From the NCBI GenBank assembly GCA_031426815.1, contig JASJPG010000066.1:24058-88057 (forward strand): a stretch of DNA of 64,000 nt, read 5' to 3'. The notes beneath the pieces were generated by a model. It was not told the origin of the DNA. It ran no database searches and saw only the letters and a program-made list of their open reading frames with translations. Below, one piece after another: positions 40,828-54,400 of the stretch. The stretch comes from PFJX01 sp031426815 (GTDB lineage: Bacteria; Pseudomonadota; Gammaproteobacteria; Burkholderiales; Thiobacillaceae). Both the position numbers and the translations under genes were made by a program. Within the stretch, counting starts at the first letter, position 1. The number at the start of each line of letters is the position of its first letter.

Positions 40828-42480
40828 ATGTGTCGTACCCATCTTCTTGTCGGTCTGTCTCTGGTCGCGTTTGCCGCTCCTCATGCCATTGCCCAGACGG
40901 CGCCCGACGCGGGCGCCTTGCAACAGCAAATCGAACGCGAACGGGCAATCCAGATGCCCAAGAAGATCGCACCGGAAAAACCGGCCGAACCCGCTGCGAT
41001 GAAGCCCGCAACCGGCGTGCTCGTTACCGTCCAGCAATTCCGCTTTGCCGGTAATACCCTGCTCAGCGCGGAACAACTGGCCCCGGCCGTCGCCGAATAT
41101 CTCAATCGCCCGCTCGATTTCAGCCAGCTGCAGGCGGCAGCGGCCGCCGTCGCCGATGCGTTTCGGGCCGCCGGTTGGGTCGTGCGTGCCTATCTGCCGG
41201 CGCAGGATATCCAGCAGGGTATCGTCACCATCCAGATCGTCGAAGCGGTGTTCGGCGGCGCCCAGGTCGAAGGTTCATTGAAACTTATTGCCGCAAGCCA
41301 GATCCTGCGCGGCGTCGATGCGCAGCAGGCGATAGGCAAGCCGCTCAATGCCGATGCGCTCGACCGTGCCCTGCTGGTGGCCGACGACCTGCCCGGCGTT
41401 GCCGTTTCCGGCGCATTGCGCGCAGGCAAGCGGGAAGGCGAAACCGACCTGATACTGAAATTGGCCGACGAGCCGCTGCTGGTCGGCGATGCCGCCATCG
41501 ACAACACAGGCGCGCGTTCCACCGGAAGCGAGCGTTTTGCCGCCAACCTGAACCTGAACAGCCCTTTCGGCATCGGCGATCTGGTCACCGGCAATTTGAT
41601 TCACTCCAGCGGCAGCGACTATTTTCGCGTCGGCTACAGCCTGCCGCTCGGCGCCAATGGCTGGCGGGTCGGCGTCAACGCTTCGCACCTGGGCTATGAA
41701 CTGATCGGCGCCGATTTCGCCGCGCTGCAGGCGGAAGGCACTTCCACCAGCGTCGGCATCGAAGCGCGCTATCCGATCATCCGTTCGCGTCTGAAGAATC
41801 TGTTTCTATCCCTCAACGTCGATCGCAAGCAATACGAAAACGAAACCCTGGGGGCGACTTCCAGCGACTACCGCATCGACAACTACGCGGTCGGACTCAG
41901 CGGCAATCTGTTCGACAACCTGGGCGGCGGCGGCGCCAACAATGCCAGTCTGGTTCTGGTCGGCGGCAGCGTCGATCTGGGGACGCTGGATTTCCGCGAA
42001 AACGCGGCGCTCGACGGCGGTTTCAACAAGCTTCGCTACAGTCTTTCCCGGCAGCAGGTGATTACCGATCAAGTCTCTTTCCTCGCCGCGCTGGCCGGCC
42101 AGGAGAGCGGGGACGATCTCGATTCCTCGGAAAAATTCTATCTGGGCGGCGCCTATGGCGTGCGCGCCTACCCGACCAGCGAGGCTGGCGGCGCCAGCGG
42201 CAGCCTGATCAATCTCGAAATTCGCTGGCGATTGCCGCAAGGCGTGACGGTGAGCGGTTTCTACGACTACGGCCGGGTCCACAACGACGACGGCAATCCA
42301 AGTTACAGCCTCAAGGGCGCCGGTCTTGCCGCCGCCTGGCAAGCCAGTTTCGGCCTCAACCTCAAGGCGACCTGGGCGCGCCGTATCGGCAACAACCCCA
42401 ATCCCACAGCCAGTGGCGACGACCAGGATGGCTCGCTCGATAAAAACCGCTTCTGGCTCAGCGCCAGCCAGTCCTTCTAA
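40828..42480 (+). CDS. TpsB outer membrane transporter (FhaC/ShlB/HecB family)
   Basis: 550 residues. Signal peptide LLVGLSLVAFAAPHAIAQ, a short helix and Pro-rich linker (about 25-65), then POTRA_2 domain 1 (VTVQQFRFAGNTLLSAEQL, ~67-140). A second POTRA follows (VEGSLKLIAASQ to ADEPLLVGDAAIDN, ~145-225), then a 16-strand barrel. The L6 loop motif is GGAYGVRAYPTSE, a VRxY form of the conserved VRGY. The last strand ends NRFWLSASQSF with a terminal Phe. It secretes the TpsA protein whose gene starts 18 bp downstream. Family length is normal. Confidence 0.93.
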   Translation: MCRTHLLVGLSLVAFAAPHAIAQTAPDAGALQQQIERERAIQMPKKIAPEKPAEPAAMKPATGVLVTVQQFRFAGNTLLSAEQLAPAVAEYLNRPLDFSQLQAAAAAVADAFRAAGWVVRAYLPAQDIQQGIVTIQIVEAVFGGAQVEGSLKLIAASQILRGVDAQQAIGKPLNADALDRALLVADDLPGVAVSGALRAGKREGETDLILKLADEPLLVGDAAIDNTGARSTGSERFAANLNLNSPFGIGDLVTGNLIHSSGSDYFRVGYSLPLGANGWRVGVNASHLGYELIGADFAALQAEGTSTSVGIEARYPIIRSRLKNLFLSLNVDRKQYENETLGATSSDYRIDNYAVGLSGNLFDNLGGGGANNASLVLVGGSVDLGTLDFRENAALDGGFNKLRYSLSRQQVITDQVSFLAALAGQESGDDLDSSEKFYLGGAYGVRAYPTSEAGGASGSLINLEIRWRLPQGVTVSGFYDYGRVHNDDGNPSYSLKGAGLAAAWQASFGLNLKATWARRIGNNPNPTASGDDQDGSLDKNRFWLSASQSF

Positions 42481-42498
42481 AGGCAGACGGAGACGATC

Positions 42499-45400
42499 AT
42501 GAACAAGATACATCGCGTTATTTGGAACGAAATTACCTGCACCTTCGTCGCTGTTGCCGAAATCGCCAAGGCGCGCGGCAAGCGCGCCAGTTCAGGCGTC
42601 GGCGGCAGTGTCGCCGCCTCATTCGGCCTGCGTGCGCTGGCCCTGGCGCTGTTCTGCGTAGGGCTGGGGCAGGCCGCCCCGCCTGCGCCGACGCAACTGC
42701 CCACCGGTGGCCAGGTGGTCGCCGGGCAAGCCGCGATCAGCCAGAACAACGCGATCATGAACGTCAACCAGGCCAGCAACCGGGCCGCAATCGACTGGCA
42801 GACCTTCAATATCGGCAGTCAGGCGCGGGTCAATTTCCTGCAGCCTTCCGCCAGCAGCGCCATCCTCAATCGCGTGCTCGACGCCAACCCGAGCCAGATC
42901 TTCGGCAACATCACGTCCAACGGCCAGGTCTTCCTGACCAATCCGAGCGGTGTTTACTTCAGCCCCACTGCGAGCGCCAATGTCGGTGCGCTCACCGCCA
43001 CCACGCATAGCATCGGCAACGCCGATTTCATGGCGGGCAAGCTTCGCTTCAGCCGCGATGGCGCGACCGGCGCGGTCATCAACGAGGGCAATCTCAGTGC
43101 CGATCTGAACGGTTATATCGCCCTGCTGGCGCCCGAAGTCCGTAACCATGGCGTGGTCGTCGCCCAGATGGGCACGGTCGCGCTCGCCGCCGGCGAAGTG
43201 TTCGAACTGCAGTTCGACGGCAGCCGTTTGAGCAACATCCGGGTCGAAGCCGCCACCATTCAGGCGCTGGTCGATAACGGCAATGCCGTCGAAGCGCCCG
43301 GCGGGCTGATCATCCTGTCCGCGCAAGCGGCCAACAAATTGCAAGGCGGCGTCATCCGCAACAGCGGTCGCCTGGAAGCTGCCGGCCTGGTCAACAAGGG
43401 CGGCGTGATTCGCCTGGAAGCCAGTGATGGCATCGAAAATTCCGGCCTGATCCGCGCCGGCGCCGCTCAAGCCGGCCCGGCTGGGCAAATCCAGATCGCA
43501 GCCGGACAGTTCACGCAAAGCGCGGCAGGGCAACTCGATGTTGCCGGCGTCGAGCAAGGCGGCAGCATTCAACTGAAAGTCGACTCCAGCCTGAGTCTTG
43601 CCGGACGCGTCGATGCGAGCGCGCAAAGTGGCAGTGGCGGTAGCGGCGGCACGGTCGAACTCGCCGCCGCTGGCGACATCACGCTCAGCGATGCGGTGCT
43701 GGACGTATCCGGCGCCGCGGCGGGCGGCCGCGTCGCAATCGCGGCCGGCGATCTGCCCGGCGAACCGAGTCAACCCGACGCACCGAATCAGACGCCGCAA
43801 ACCGTCGCCATTCTCGGCGCCAGCCAGATCCGCGCCACCAGCCGTTCCGGCCAGGGCGGTGAGATCAGCCTGACCGGCGAGCGGGTCGGTTTGTTCGACA
43901 GCACGCTGATCGATGCGTCCGGCGCCACCGGCGGCGGCAGCGTGCTGGTCGGCGGCGATTACCAGGGCAAGAATCCGGATGTGCGCAATGCCCAGGCCAC
44001 TCATGTGGCGGCGGATGCGGTGATCCGCGCCGATGCGACCGAACAGGGCGACGGCGGCAAGGTCATCGTCTGGGCCGACGACTTCACGCGCTACCAGGGC
44101 CATATCAGCGCCCAAGGTGGGTCTGAGGGGGGCGACGGCGGTTTTGCCGAAGTATCGGGCAAGCGGACCCTCGACTTCGACGGCACGGTCGATCTGACGG
44201 CGGCGCAAGGCAACACCGGCTCGCTGTTGCTGGATCCGACCAATCTGACCATTACGGCCGCGAACAACAATATCAACGGCGCCACGCCATTCGTCCCGAA
44301 CGGCGCCGCTTCCACGCTGAGCGTTTCCACCCTGGCCACGGCGCTGGACAGCGCCGATGTCATCGTCACCACGGTGGGTTCGCCTGATACGGGTGTCGAA
44401 GAGGGCGACATCACCGTCGCCAGTTCGATCGGCTGGTTCAGCACCAACAAGCTGACGTTGCAGGCGGCGCACGACATCGTCATCAACGACAACATCAACA
44501 TCCAGACCTTCGACGGTTCGCTGGCGTTGGACGCGGTTGGCGACATCACTCAGGGTGCCGGCGGCAGACTGCTGATCGGCGGCACCACCGAACTGAATTC
44601 CGGCGGCAACATCAGCCTGACCTCGACCACCAATCAGCTGATCGGCTCGATCGCTGCAACCGCGACCGGCAACCTCGCGCTGACCAACTCGCGCACCCTG
44701 GAATTGGGCAATGTCAGCGCCGGCGGCGGCGTGACGCTGACGACCTCGGCCAACTCCGGTTCGATCAACGTCAGCGGGACTTTTGCGGCGGCGTCGCTGG
44801 CTGCAACCGCGCACGATACCGGCGCCATCGCCATCGCCGACGTCAACGGCGCTCTGACCGTCACCGGATTGAGCGCGGGCGGCGCCATGACCGTGGGCAA
44901 TACCGATACCGGCGCATTGGTGTTCGATTCCGTCGGCGGCAATGTCATTACCGGCAATGCGGCGGCCGGCGGCCAGGCCAGCGGCATCGTCACGATCAAA
45001 GGTACGAGCATCACGCTCAACGACCCGATCCGCACCAAGGGCGGCAATATCAACCTGACTTCGACCAGCGGTGCCGTAACGGCCAATGCAGGCGCCAACA
45101 TCGTCACCACGGCGGATGCCAATACCGGAACTGCCTCCGGTCTGGTCACGGTGACCGCCGCCGTCGGCATGACCTTGCAGAACATCACCACCACCGGCGC
45201 CAGCAACGCGCTCGGCGTCGGCAGTAACGCGGCGGCGGTGACGCTGACCGCGACGACTGGCGACATCAATGTCGGTGCCATCACCACCACCGGCGGCCTG
45301 GCCGCCACCAATGCCGACTACCCCAACCGCAACGGCGGTAACGCCGGCAGCATCATCATCGGCGCCACCGGCGGCACGATGAACCTGAACGGCGATCTCT

Positions 45401-48400
45401 ACGCCGAAGGTGGATTGCCCTATGGCGCGGCGACACAGGGTCTCGGCGGCTATATCAACCTGAAGACGCCGGCGATCCTGACTGCCGACCGGGTGATTTC
45501 ATCGGGTGCGACCTCCGGTTATATCGATATCGATTCGACCGTCGATTCCGATGGCACCTCGCGCAGCCTGACGGTCACCGCCGGTACCGGCAACGTGACC
45601 TTTAACGGCGTGATCGGCGGCACGGCCGCGCTGAAATCGCTCAGCGTGACCAGTTCGACCCGTACCGATATCGAGAAGGATGTGACCACGAACGGCGCGG
45701 CCGGCGTCAGCGTCGTCGCCAGCAGCCAGATTCGGCTGGGCGATGACGACGGCGCCAATGGTAGCGGCGCCATGACCATCAATACCCTGGCGGGTAACGG
45801 GCCGGTCAACTTGAATTCACTTGAGACCTACCTTGATGATGCGGTCACGATTACGCGTGGCACCAGCCCTGTCACTTTCACCAATTACCTATTCAGCAAT
45901 ACCGATGAACGCAACAACCTGACCATCAATGGCGCCGGCGGCGGTGCAATCACGGTCGGACGCACGACCGGCGGTACTGCTCCTGCTGCGAGCACCAAGC
46001 TGGGTGACATCCTGATCGAAAGCGTGACGGACCTCACCATGACCGAATATGTCTCGGCGGCGAGCCTGGTATCGCTCAATAGCACGGGACGCCTGAGCAT
46101 TGGCAGCACGGGCTACTGGCAATATTACGACGGTGCCAGTGGCCTGCAGCTCCAGACCACGGGCACAGCAAACAACATCGCTAGCGACGAGAGCATTTAC
46201 GTCAATAACAACGTCGTGCTCACACACGCCAGCGCGCCGATCAGCATCTCCGCGCCGAACGGCAACATCAATTTCTACACCTACGCCGACCTGACCACGG
46301 CGGGCGGCGCGGTCAGTCTCAACGCCGGTGCGAGCAGCCTGACCCTCGGCTCCAACACGGACATCGCCACCAGCGGCGGCATGATTGCCCTGACCGGTGT
46401 CGGCGTGTCGCAGTCCACCACGGACAGCGTTATCAATGCCGGTAGCGGCAAGATCCGCATCGACGGCGGCGGCGGCGCAGTGGATGTGCGCAGCAGACTG
46501 ATCACCACCGACGCCGATACCGGCGGCACGCCGGCTGTACTCGTGACCAACGTGGCGGGCGGCAACAGCGCCACCCTGCGCTCGGTCACGGCGCAGACCG
46601 GCACCCTGCAGGTCGGCCTGATCGCCTCGAACACCACGCTGGCGGGGGCGCAAACGCTCGTCGGCGCGGGCGACATTGCATTGACCACGCCCACACTGCG
46701 CTTCACCGCCGCCAAACAGATCACCTTGACCAGCGCGGGCGACGATTCCGGCGTCACTTTCACGGTGACCGGTACCGACGCCGCCGGCAATTCATTGGTG
46801 GAAAACATCGCGGGCGGCGCCGCCGGCACGGTGACGACGACCGGTTCATTCAAGACCGTCACCAGCATCCACGCGGATGGCGCGACGACCAGCACGGTAT
46901 CCGCGGGGCTGGTGGCCAATGACGCCATGGGTGCGTCCTTGTCCCAGGCGATCGCTGGCGGCGGTTATGCCGCCACCGACAAGATCGACATCAAGACCCT
47001 CTCGGCTGCCACCGGTGGTGCCATTTCCATCACCAGCACCGCCAACGTCATCGACGAACTGGGCAACTTTGCCGTCGGCAGCAGCCTCGACGTGCGCGCC
47101 AAGGGGCGCGCGGCGGGCATGGCGCTGACGGGAGACGTGGCGGCGACCGCAGTCACCATCATGACCGGTAACGGCGCCCTGGTGCTGGGCACGCGCGACA
47201 TCACCGCCACCAGCGGGAATCTCTTCCTGCAAGGCCGGGGTTTGACGCAGGACGCTGGATCAGCCATTACCGCCAGCGGCCTGGTCACCATTTATGGCAG
47301 CGATTACGCCAGCGAGAATACGCGTGGCGCGGTAACCATGGCGGGCACGATCACTTCGGCAAACACCACGGCCAATGCAGTCACCTTCGCGGATATGAAC
47401 GCACTGACGCTACCGTCGATCAGCATCGGCAGCCTCGGGACTCGCGGTGGTCTGCGCCTGGGCACGCATGACTGGACCGGCGATCACTATCGGCGCGCCT
47501 ATGGTGTCATCGGACAGACGGCCGGCACGCTATTGAATATCGGTGCGCTCGACATTCGCCAGAACGGCGGTTCTGGCGTCGTCGACCTGTCGCTGGTCGA
47601 TAACGAAATCCAATCGACCAGTTACGTCGAACGTGGCGGTGCAATCACCCTGTACGACAAGGACAGCGAAGCGAACGGGCTGACCGTGTCGAACATTTAC
47701 GACGGCAGCTACGGCACGCTCCTGAAAGCCACGACCGAAGGCCGGATGACGCTTTCCGGCACCAACCGCGGCAAGGGCATGGAGCTGACCGCGGGCGCGG
47801 CGGGTTTCACCGGTTCCGGTTCCATCGAGGGTCATCACAACAGCGCCGACATCGTGAAGATCACCACGACCGGCTCGCTGGCGCTGACCAGCGGCACCAT
47901 GTATGCCAAGGGCGTGCAATTGACCTCGGGCGCAGCGGGAATCACCAGCGCGGTGGACATTCAGTCTCATCACAGTGGCGGTGGCGACATCATCCTCGAT
48001 GCCGGCGGCGGCGACATCACCCTCACCAACCGTTTATATAACGATGGCTTGGGCAATGACATCTTCATCCAGAACGCCGACGACGTTCAGTTGCAGCGGG
48101 TCGAGGTTTACAGCACCGGCAAGCTGATTCTTGGCGGCATCCTCACGACCCCCGGCACCGCGCTGACCGGCAACGTCACCCAGACCAGTTACATCACCGC
48201 CAATAGCGACGGCACCAACCTGACCGGCGAGGTGGCTGGATCGGTAACGCTGAACAGCACGAACCAGATTTACCGGATGGGCGACTTCACCTCCGGCGGC
48301 AATTTCACCTTCTACAACCAGGACCGCACCCTGGTCCTGCAAGGCGCATTGGAATCGACCGGCGGCAATGTCAGCGTCGACAGCCGTGATTCATTGACGG

Positions 48401-51400
48401 TGTCCAGCACCGGCACGGTGACGGCGAACGCCGATACTAAAGGCGTCACACTGAAGGCCAGTAGTGGCCAATGGGGCTATACCGCCAACATCCAGGGCGC
48501 GATTTCCGCGAGTAGTGGGGGCATCAGCCTGACCTCGCCCTATGGTTATGTCACGACCAGCGGCGCCGGCACCCTGACGACCACCGGCGCGGTCACCATC
48601 GCCTCCGCCCCCAACTACACTTCGGGCGGCACCAACTACACCACCACGATCAACGCGGCAGTGTCTGCCGGCGAGGGTGGCAACAACAATATCAACATCA
48701 CGTCCGCCGGCACCTTCAGCAACAACAGTACGGGAACTCTGACCGCCACCGGTTCGGTGGCGATCCGCACTTATTGGGATAGCACCAATGAGCGCAACCT
48801 GACCCTGGCCGGCAATGTCACGGCCGGCATCGACGGCATCAAGCTGACTTCCAGCGGCACCATCAACCAGACCGGCGGTATCCTGTTCACCACCGGCACC
48901 TTGTCCGGCCCCAATCAAAGTGGCGGCAATCCCGGCTCGACTTTGCCCTCCGCGCGCGGCGCGGTGACCCTCACGGCCAACAACGAATTCGCCAACCTCG
49001 GCCCCTTCTATCTTTATGACGAAGGGCAATTCGCCTTCAATGTCAATGATGTGACCGGCGGACTGACGCTGGCCGGTTCCATCGAGAACTCGCATGGCGC
49101 CATCAGCATCGCTACCCAGGGCGGCGCGCTGGACCTGATGGGCTACGACATCTATGCCGGCGGCATGGCCACCGGCGGTGCAAATGCCACCTTGACCGGC
49201 CGCGGCCTCATCCAGGCATTCGGCAGCGACATCAGCACCACCGGCGGTGCCACCGGATCGCCGCGCACCGGCAGCAACGGCGGCGGCACCATTACGCTGA
49301 CCGGCCATGACGGTACGGCTTCCGGCACCATTTCTCTGGGCGGCTCGGTGGAGACAGCAAACGCCACCGCCAGTGCGATCACCATACGCGGCACCAGCGA
49401 TCTGGCACTGCCCAGCATCGTCACGCCCAATGGCGGCCTGCGACTGGGCGACGATACCGCCAGCATCGGCTTGATCACCGGCAACATCACGCAAACCGTC
49501 AATACCAGCCTGGATATCAATACGTTACGGGTCGGTACGGCCACCAACGCCATCGGCGGCTCGGTGGTACTGGCCAATAGCGGCAACAAGATCGTCCAAC
49601 TGGCGGAGGCCAAAGTCGGCGATGTCGTTGAAACCCAGTACGACCTGGATATCTACGATTCCACCAATGGCCTGACCCTGACCCAGAATCTGGTCAGCGC
49701 CGGCGGCATCCGTGTCCGCACCACGACCGGCGGCGGCGCTTCCGGCGTGCTGTCGCTGGGCGCTCTGGATGTGCTGGCGGCGGGCGATATCTTCCTGGGC
49801 GGTAACAGCGTCACCCAGGCGGCGCTGTCGATCGTCGATGCCGACAACACCGGTGTCGCGGCCACCGGCGGCGGCATCCGCATCGATGGCGGCGGCGGCG
49901 CCAACAACATCACGCTCGAAGGCGCGTTGACCACCGACAATGCCGGCAGCGCGGCGATCCAGATCGTCAACGCCACCAACCTGACCTTCAACACGATCTC
50001 GGCCACCGCCGGTACCGTGGCGTTGGGCATCCCCGCCAATACCGATCTACCCGCGCCATCGTCGGCAAAAGCCTTGACCGGCACCATCCAGGGCGTCGAC
50101 GCAACCAGCGTGATTTCCGCCGCGACACTGGCCGGCAACGCCGGTGTGGTGACGCTGAACAAGACGAATCTCGACAACCTGGGCACGTTTGCCACCACCG
50201 GTACGATGACCCTGAAGGATCAGGGCGGCGCGGGTACCGCCGGTCTGAAATTGACCGGCAACGTCACCGTTGGCGGCACCACGGAAATCGCGACGACCGA
50301 TGGTTTGCTCGACTTCGATGTCCACACGCTCGATGCCAGCGGCGGCACCGGCTACGGTGTGACCTTGCGTGGCGTCGGCATTTCCCAGGAAGCCACCTCC
50401 AGCATCAAATCGACCACCGCCGAGATTCACGGCGGGGCAGCGGACATCGATCTGTTCAGCGCCCTCAACAACTTCACCGGCCAGGTTTCGGTCTATTCCA
50501 CCGGCGCCCAGGTCAGCGTGCAGGATGCCAACCAGCTCAGCATGAATGCCCTCACCGGCAATCTGGCTCCGACCACATCGATCAAGCTGTGGGCGGGCAC
50601 GAGTCTGGTGCTGACGCCGGAAGACATCACCACCACGTCGGGCAATATCGAATTCCGTTCGCTGGATGGCAACCTGTCCACGCCGGGCAACCTGACCACC
50701 ACGACCGGCAACATCGCGCTCCATGCCAGCACGACGACGACGACCGGCAATGTGCAGGTCAACAACCTGATCACCACCGGCTCCGGCAATGTCACCGTTG
50801 AGGCGGAAAAGGAAATCAATCTCTCGAAGAGCATCGTTTCGACTTCGGGCGACTTGTCGGTGAGCGGCGCCACCGTGACCCATTCCACGGGCTCTTCGGG
50901 CGATCCGCTCAGTCTGCAGACCGGCAGTGACGGCACCATCACGGTCGTCGCCAGCGGCAGCGGCGGTTTCGTGATGGGCCAGTACTACAGCTACCAATCC
51001 GATACCGGCACGATTTCCATTACCTCGGGCGGACCGGCCGATCTCTCGAACATCACGACCAACGGTGCGCTCACCGTCGATGCGGTCGGCCTGGTGCAGC
51101 AGGTCGGTGCCGGATCGGTGCTGGTTGCGGATGCGTTGCGTGTCACCACCTCCAGCGATGGCGCCATTTCGTTGACCAATGTCGGCAACGATCTGAACAT
51201 GGTCAAGCTGCTCAGCCGCACGGTCGGCGGCGCGGCAACCGGTTCCGGCCTGATCACCTTCCATGACAGCGACGGTTTCGCGGTCAGTCAGATCGGCACG
51301 ACCAACCATGCCACCTTGACCGCCAATGGCGCGATCACCACCGATTCGGCGGTATTCGGCGACGGCAGCGTGGTCGCCAATGCGCTGACGGTGAAAACCT

Positions 51401-54400
51401 TCGCCGCCGCCGGGGCAGACATTCTGTTGACCGCAGCTAACAACGACGTCAACACGCTGACGCTCAAGGTACGTAATGCGGCGGATGATGCCATTGCCGG
51501 CGAAACGACCACCCCCACCGGCACCGTCCGCTTTACCGACAGCGACGGCTTCGCCGTGACCAGCATCGAGACCGGCGGCAGCACTGTGCTGACCGCAGGG
51601 GACGCCGTCACGCAGACCGGCGCCATCGTCTCGGCCAAGCTGGGCCTGTCCGGCTCCGGCAGTTTCACGCTGAACAGTGCCAGCCTGGGCACGCCGATCA
51701 ACCAGGTCGGCACCTTCGCCTCCGATGCCAGCGGCGCGATCAATTTCAGCAGCCAGTTGGCACTGACGATCGGTTCCGTCAATCCGGTCGGCATCACCAG
51801 CCACGGCGCCAACGTCACGCTTCTGGCGCCGACGATCGACGCGTCCGGCGCGACCATCGATACCCAAAGTAGCCTGGACAGTACTGCCGGCGGCGCGGTC
51901 ACGTTGACCACCACCGGCGCGGGCGCGGCCGGCAATCTGACCACGGGTGACATCATCACGTCCGGAACAGCGGCTCCCGGTGCGTCCAATGACGGCGGCG
52001 GCGCGGCCGGCAATGTCACGCTGACCGCCAGCGGCGAATCGCTCGCAGTGGCCGGTACGATCACCGCCCGGGGCGGTGCCGGCGACGGCATTGGCGCCGA
52101 TGGCGCCGACGGTCGCGTCAAACTGACCGCGACAGCCGGCGCAGTGTCGCAAACCAATGGCACGCATGCCATCGATGCCGGCTTGCTGCTGGTCAATGCC
52201 CTGAACACGTCCAGCTTGCTCGATATCGGCAATATGACGGATCGGGTCGCCGCGCAAATCAGTGGCGTCGGCGAAAACTTCGTCTACCGCAGCGGTGGCG
52301 ACTTCGCAGTCGGCGGCGGCGGTGAAGACGGCATCAACGGCATCACCACTCAGGGCGGCTCGGTCGACCTGGATGGCAGCGATGTCGCAGTCAGCGCGAC
52401 GCAGGCGATCATCACCAAGGGCGGCAACTTCTCCGCGCTGGGGGTGCGCAGCTTCGATTCGTCCGGCGTGACCATCAACACTGCCGGCGACGTCACCTAT
52501 GCCGGTGGGGTTTACAAGGATGGCGGCGATATCGACATCACCACCACGGTCAATGGCGGCGCGATCAATACCGGCACGCTGATTGCCAGTGCGGATGTGA
52601 ACAATGCCGGCGACGCCGCATCCGGCCATATCACGCTGAATGCCGATGGCGCGCTGACTGTCCGCGGCACCACCGCGCAGGGCAAGGGCAGCGGCATCGG
52701 TGGCGCTGTCGACCTGACCGGCGCCGGCGTCAACATCGCCGGCTCGGTGGATACCAGCTCGAACGGCGCCGCCGGCGGCAACATCAACGTCAACGGTCCG
52801 GCCGTGATTGTCGGCGCCGACCGCGTGCTGGCGACCGGCTCCGGCGCCGGCAATATCAGTTTCAGCAGCACGGTGGACAGCGATGCGCCGGGCACGCCGC
52901 GTGGCCTCAGCCTCACCGCCGGAACCGGCGACATCACCTTTACCGGCGCCGCGGGCGGTACCGTCGCGCTGGGCGCGATCAACGTCGTCTCGGCCAAGGA
53001 TGTCGCTTTCAACGGCAGCGTCGATGCCGCCAGTCTGACGCAGCAGGCCGGCACCGGTGCCACCACGCTTGCCGGCGCTACCACGCTTTCCGGCAACCTG
53101 AGCTTCACCGGCAATGCATTGAATGTCGCTGCCGCCGTCACCGCCGGAGGTAGCGCCATTGTCAGCAACGCCGGCCTGTTCACCACGGCGGCGGCGGGCG
53201 ACATCGCCGCTGCCGGCGGCTTCACCCAGAACGGCGCCGGCTTGACCGAGCTGGCCGGGGACATCGCCACCACCGACAGCAACATCGCCTTCGCGACCGC
53301 CGTCACCCTCAAGGGCGACGTGGCCATGGGCACCGATGCCGGCGTCGGCAACATCGTGTTCGCCGACACGGTCGACAGCGACATCACCGCGCGCGATCTG
53401 ACTTTGACTTCCGGGACCGGCAACGTCACCTTCACCGGCGGGGTCGGCGGGACCCATGCGCTCGATGCGCTCGCCGTCAACAGCGCCGGCGCCACCACGT
53501 TCAGCGCGGCGGTTGCCGCCGCCAGCGTTGTCACCGACGCCCCGGGAACGGTGGCGATCAATGGCGGCAGCGTCAGCACCAGCGGCAGCCAGACCTACAA
53601 CGACGCGCTCACGCTGGGCAACAACACCACGTTGACCGGCAGCACCGTGACGACCGCGGGCACGCTGAACGGCCTCTCGCACAGCCTGCTGGTCGACGGC
53701 GATGCCGTGTTCGGCGATGCCGCCGAGGACGCTGTCACCGGCCTGACCACGTTGGAAGTGACCGGCACCACCACGCTCCATGCCGACACCGTCAGCAGCG
53801 CCGACGCGCAGACCTACACCGGCGCAATCACGCTGGGCAACGGCACCACCTTGACCGCCGGCAACGATCCGATCCTGTTCTCCAGCACGGTCGATTCCGA
53901 AGCTTTGGAAGCCAACGGCCTGACGGTGACTGCCGGCAGCGGCGCGGTGACCGTCACCGGCACAGTCGGCGGTGGCGTGAATGCCGAGCTGGGCGGGCTG
54001 GCGGTCAACAGCACCGGCATCACCCAATTCCAGTCCGCCGTCACGGCGGCCAGCGTCGTCACCAATCTCGGCGGCACGGTGGAAATCAACGGCGGCGCGG
54101 TCACCACGTCCGGCGTGCAGACCTATGGCGAAAACGCCACGCTGGGCGTGGATACCAACCTGCAAGGCACGACCGTCACCTTCAGCGGCACGCTGAATAG
54201 TGCGGTGGATGCCGCCCGGACCCTGACCGTGACCGGCGCTGCCGTGTTTACCGGCGCGGTCGGCGAAGACGCGACGGGCAGTTCCACACTGGGCAAACTC
54301 GGCAGCCTGCATGTCACCGGCGCCAGCGCCATCGACGGCGGCCTGGTCACGACGACCGGCGCGCAGGCTTACGACGGCGCGGTCACGCTGGGGGCGGACA

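Noticed and set aside
42619..44814. 731-codon minus-strand frame
   Set aside because: Antisense to the TPS domain and following repeats of TpsA; no recognisable protein features.
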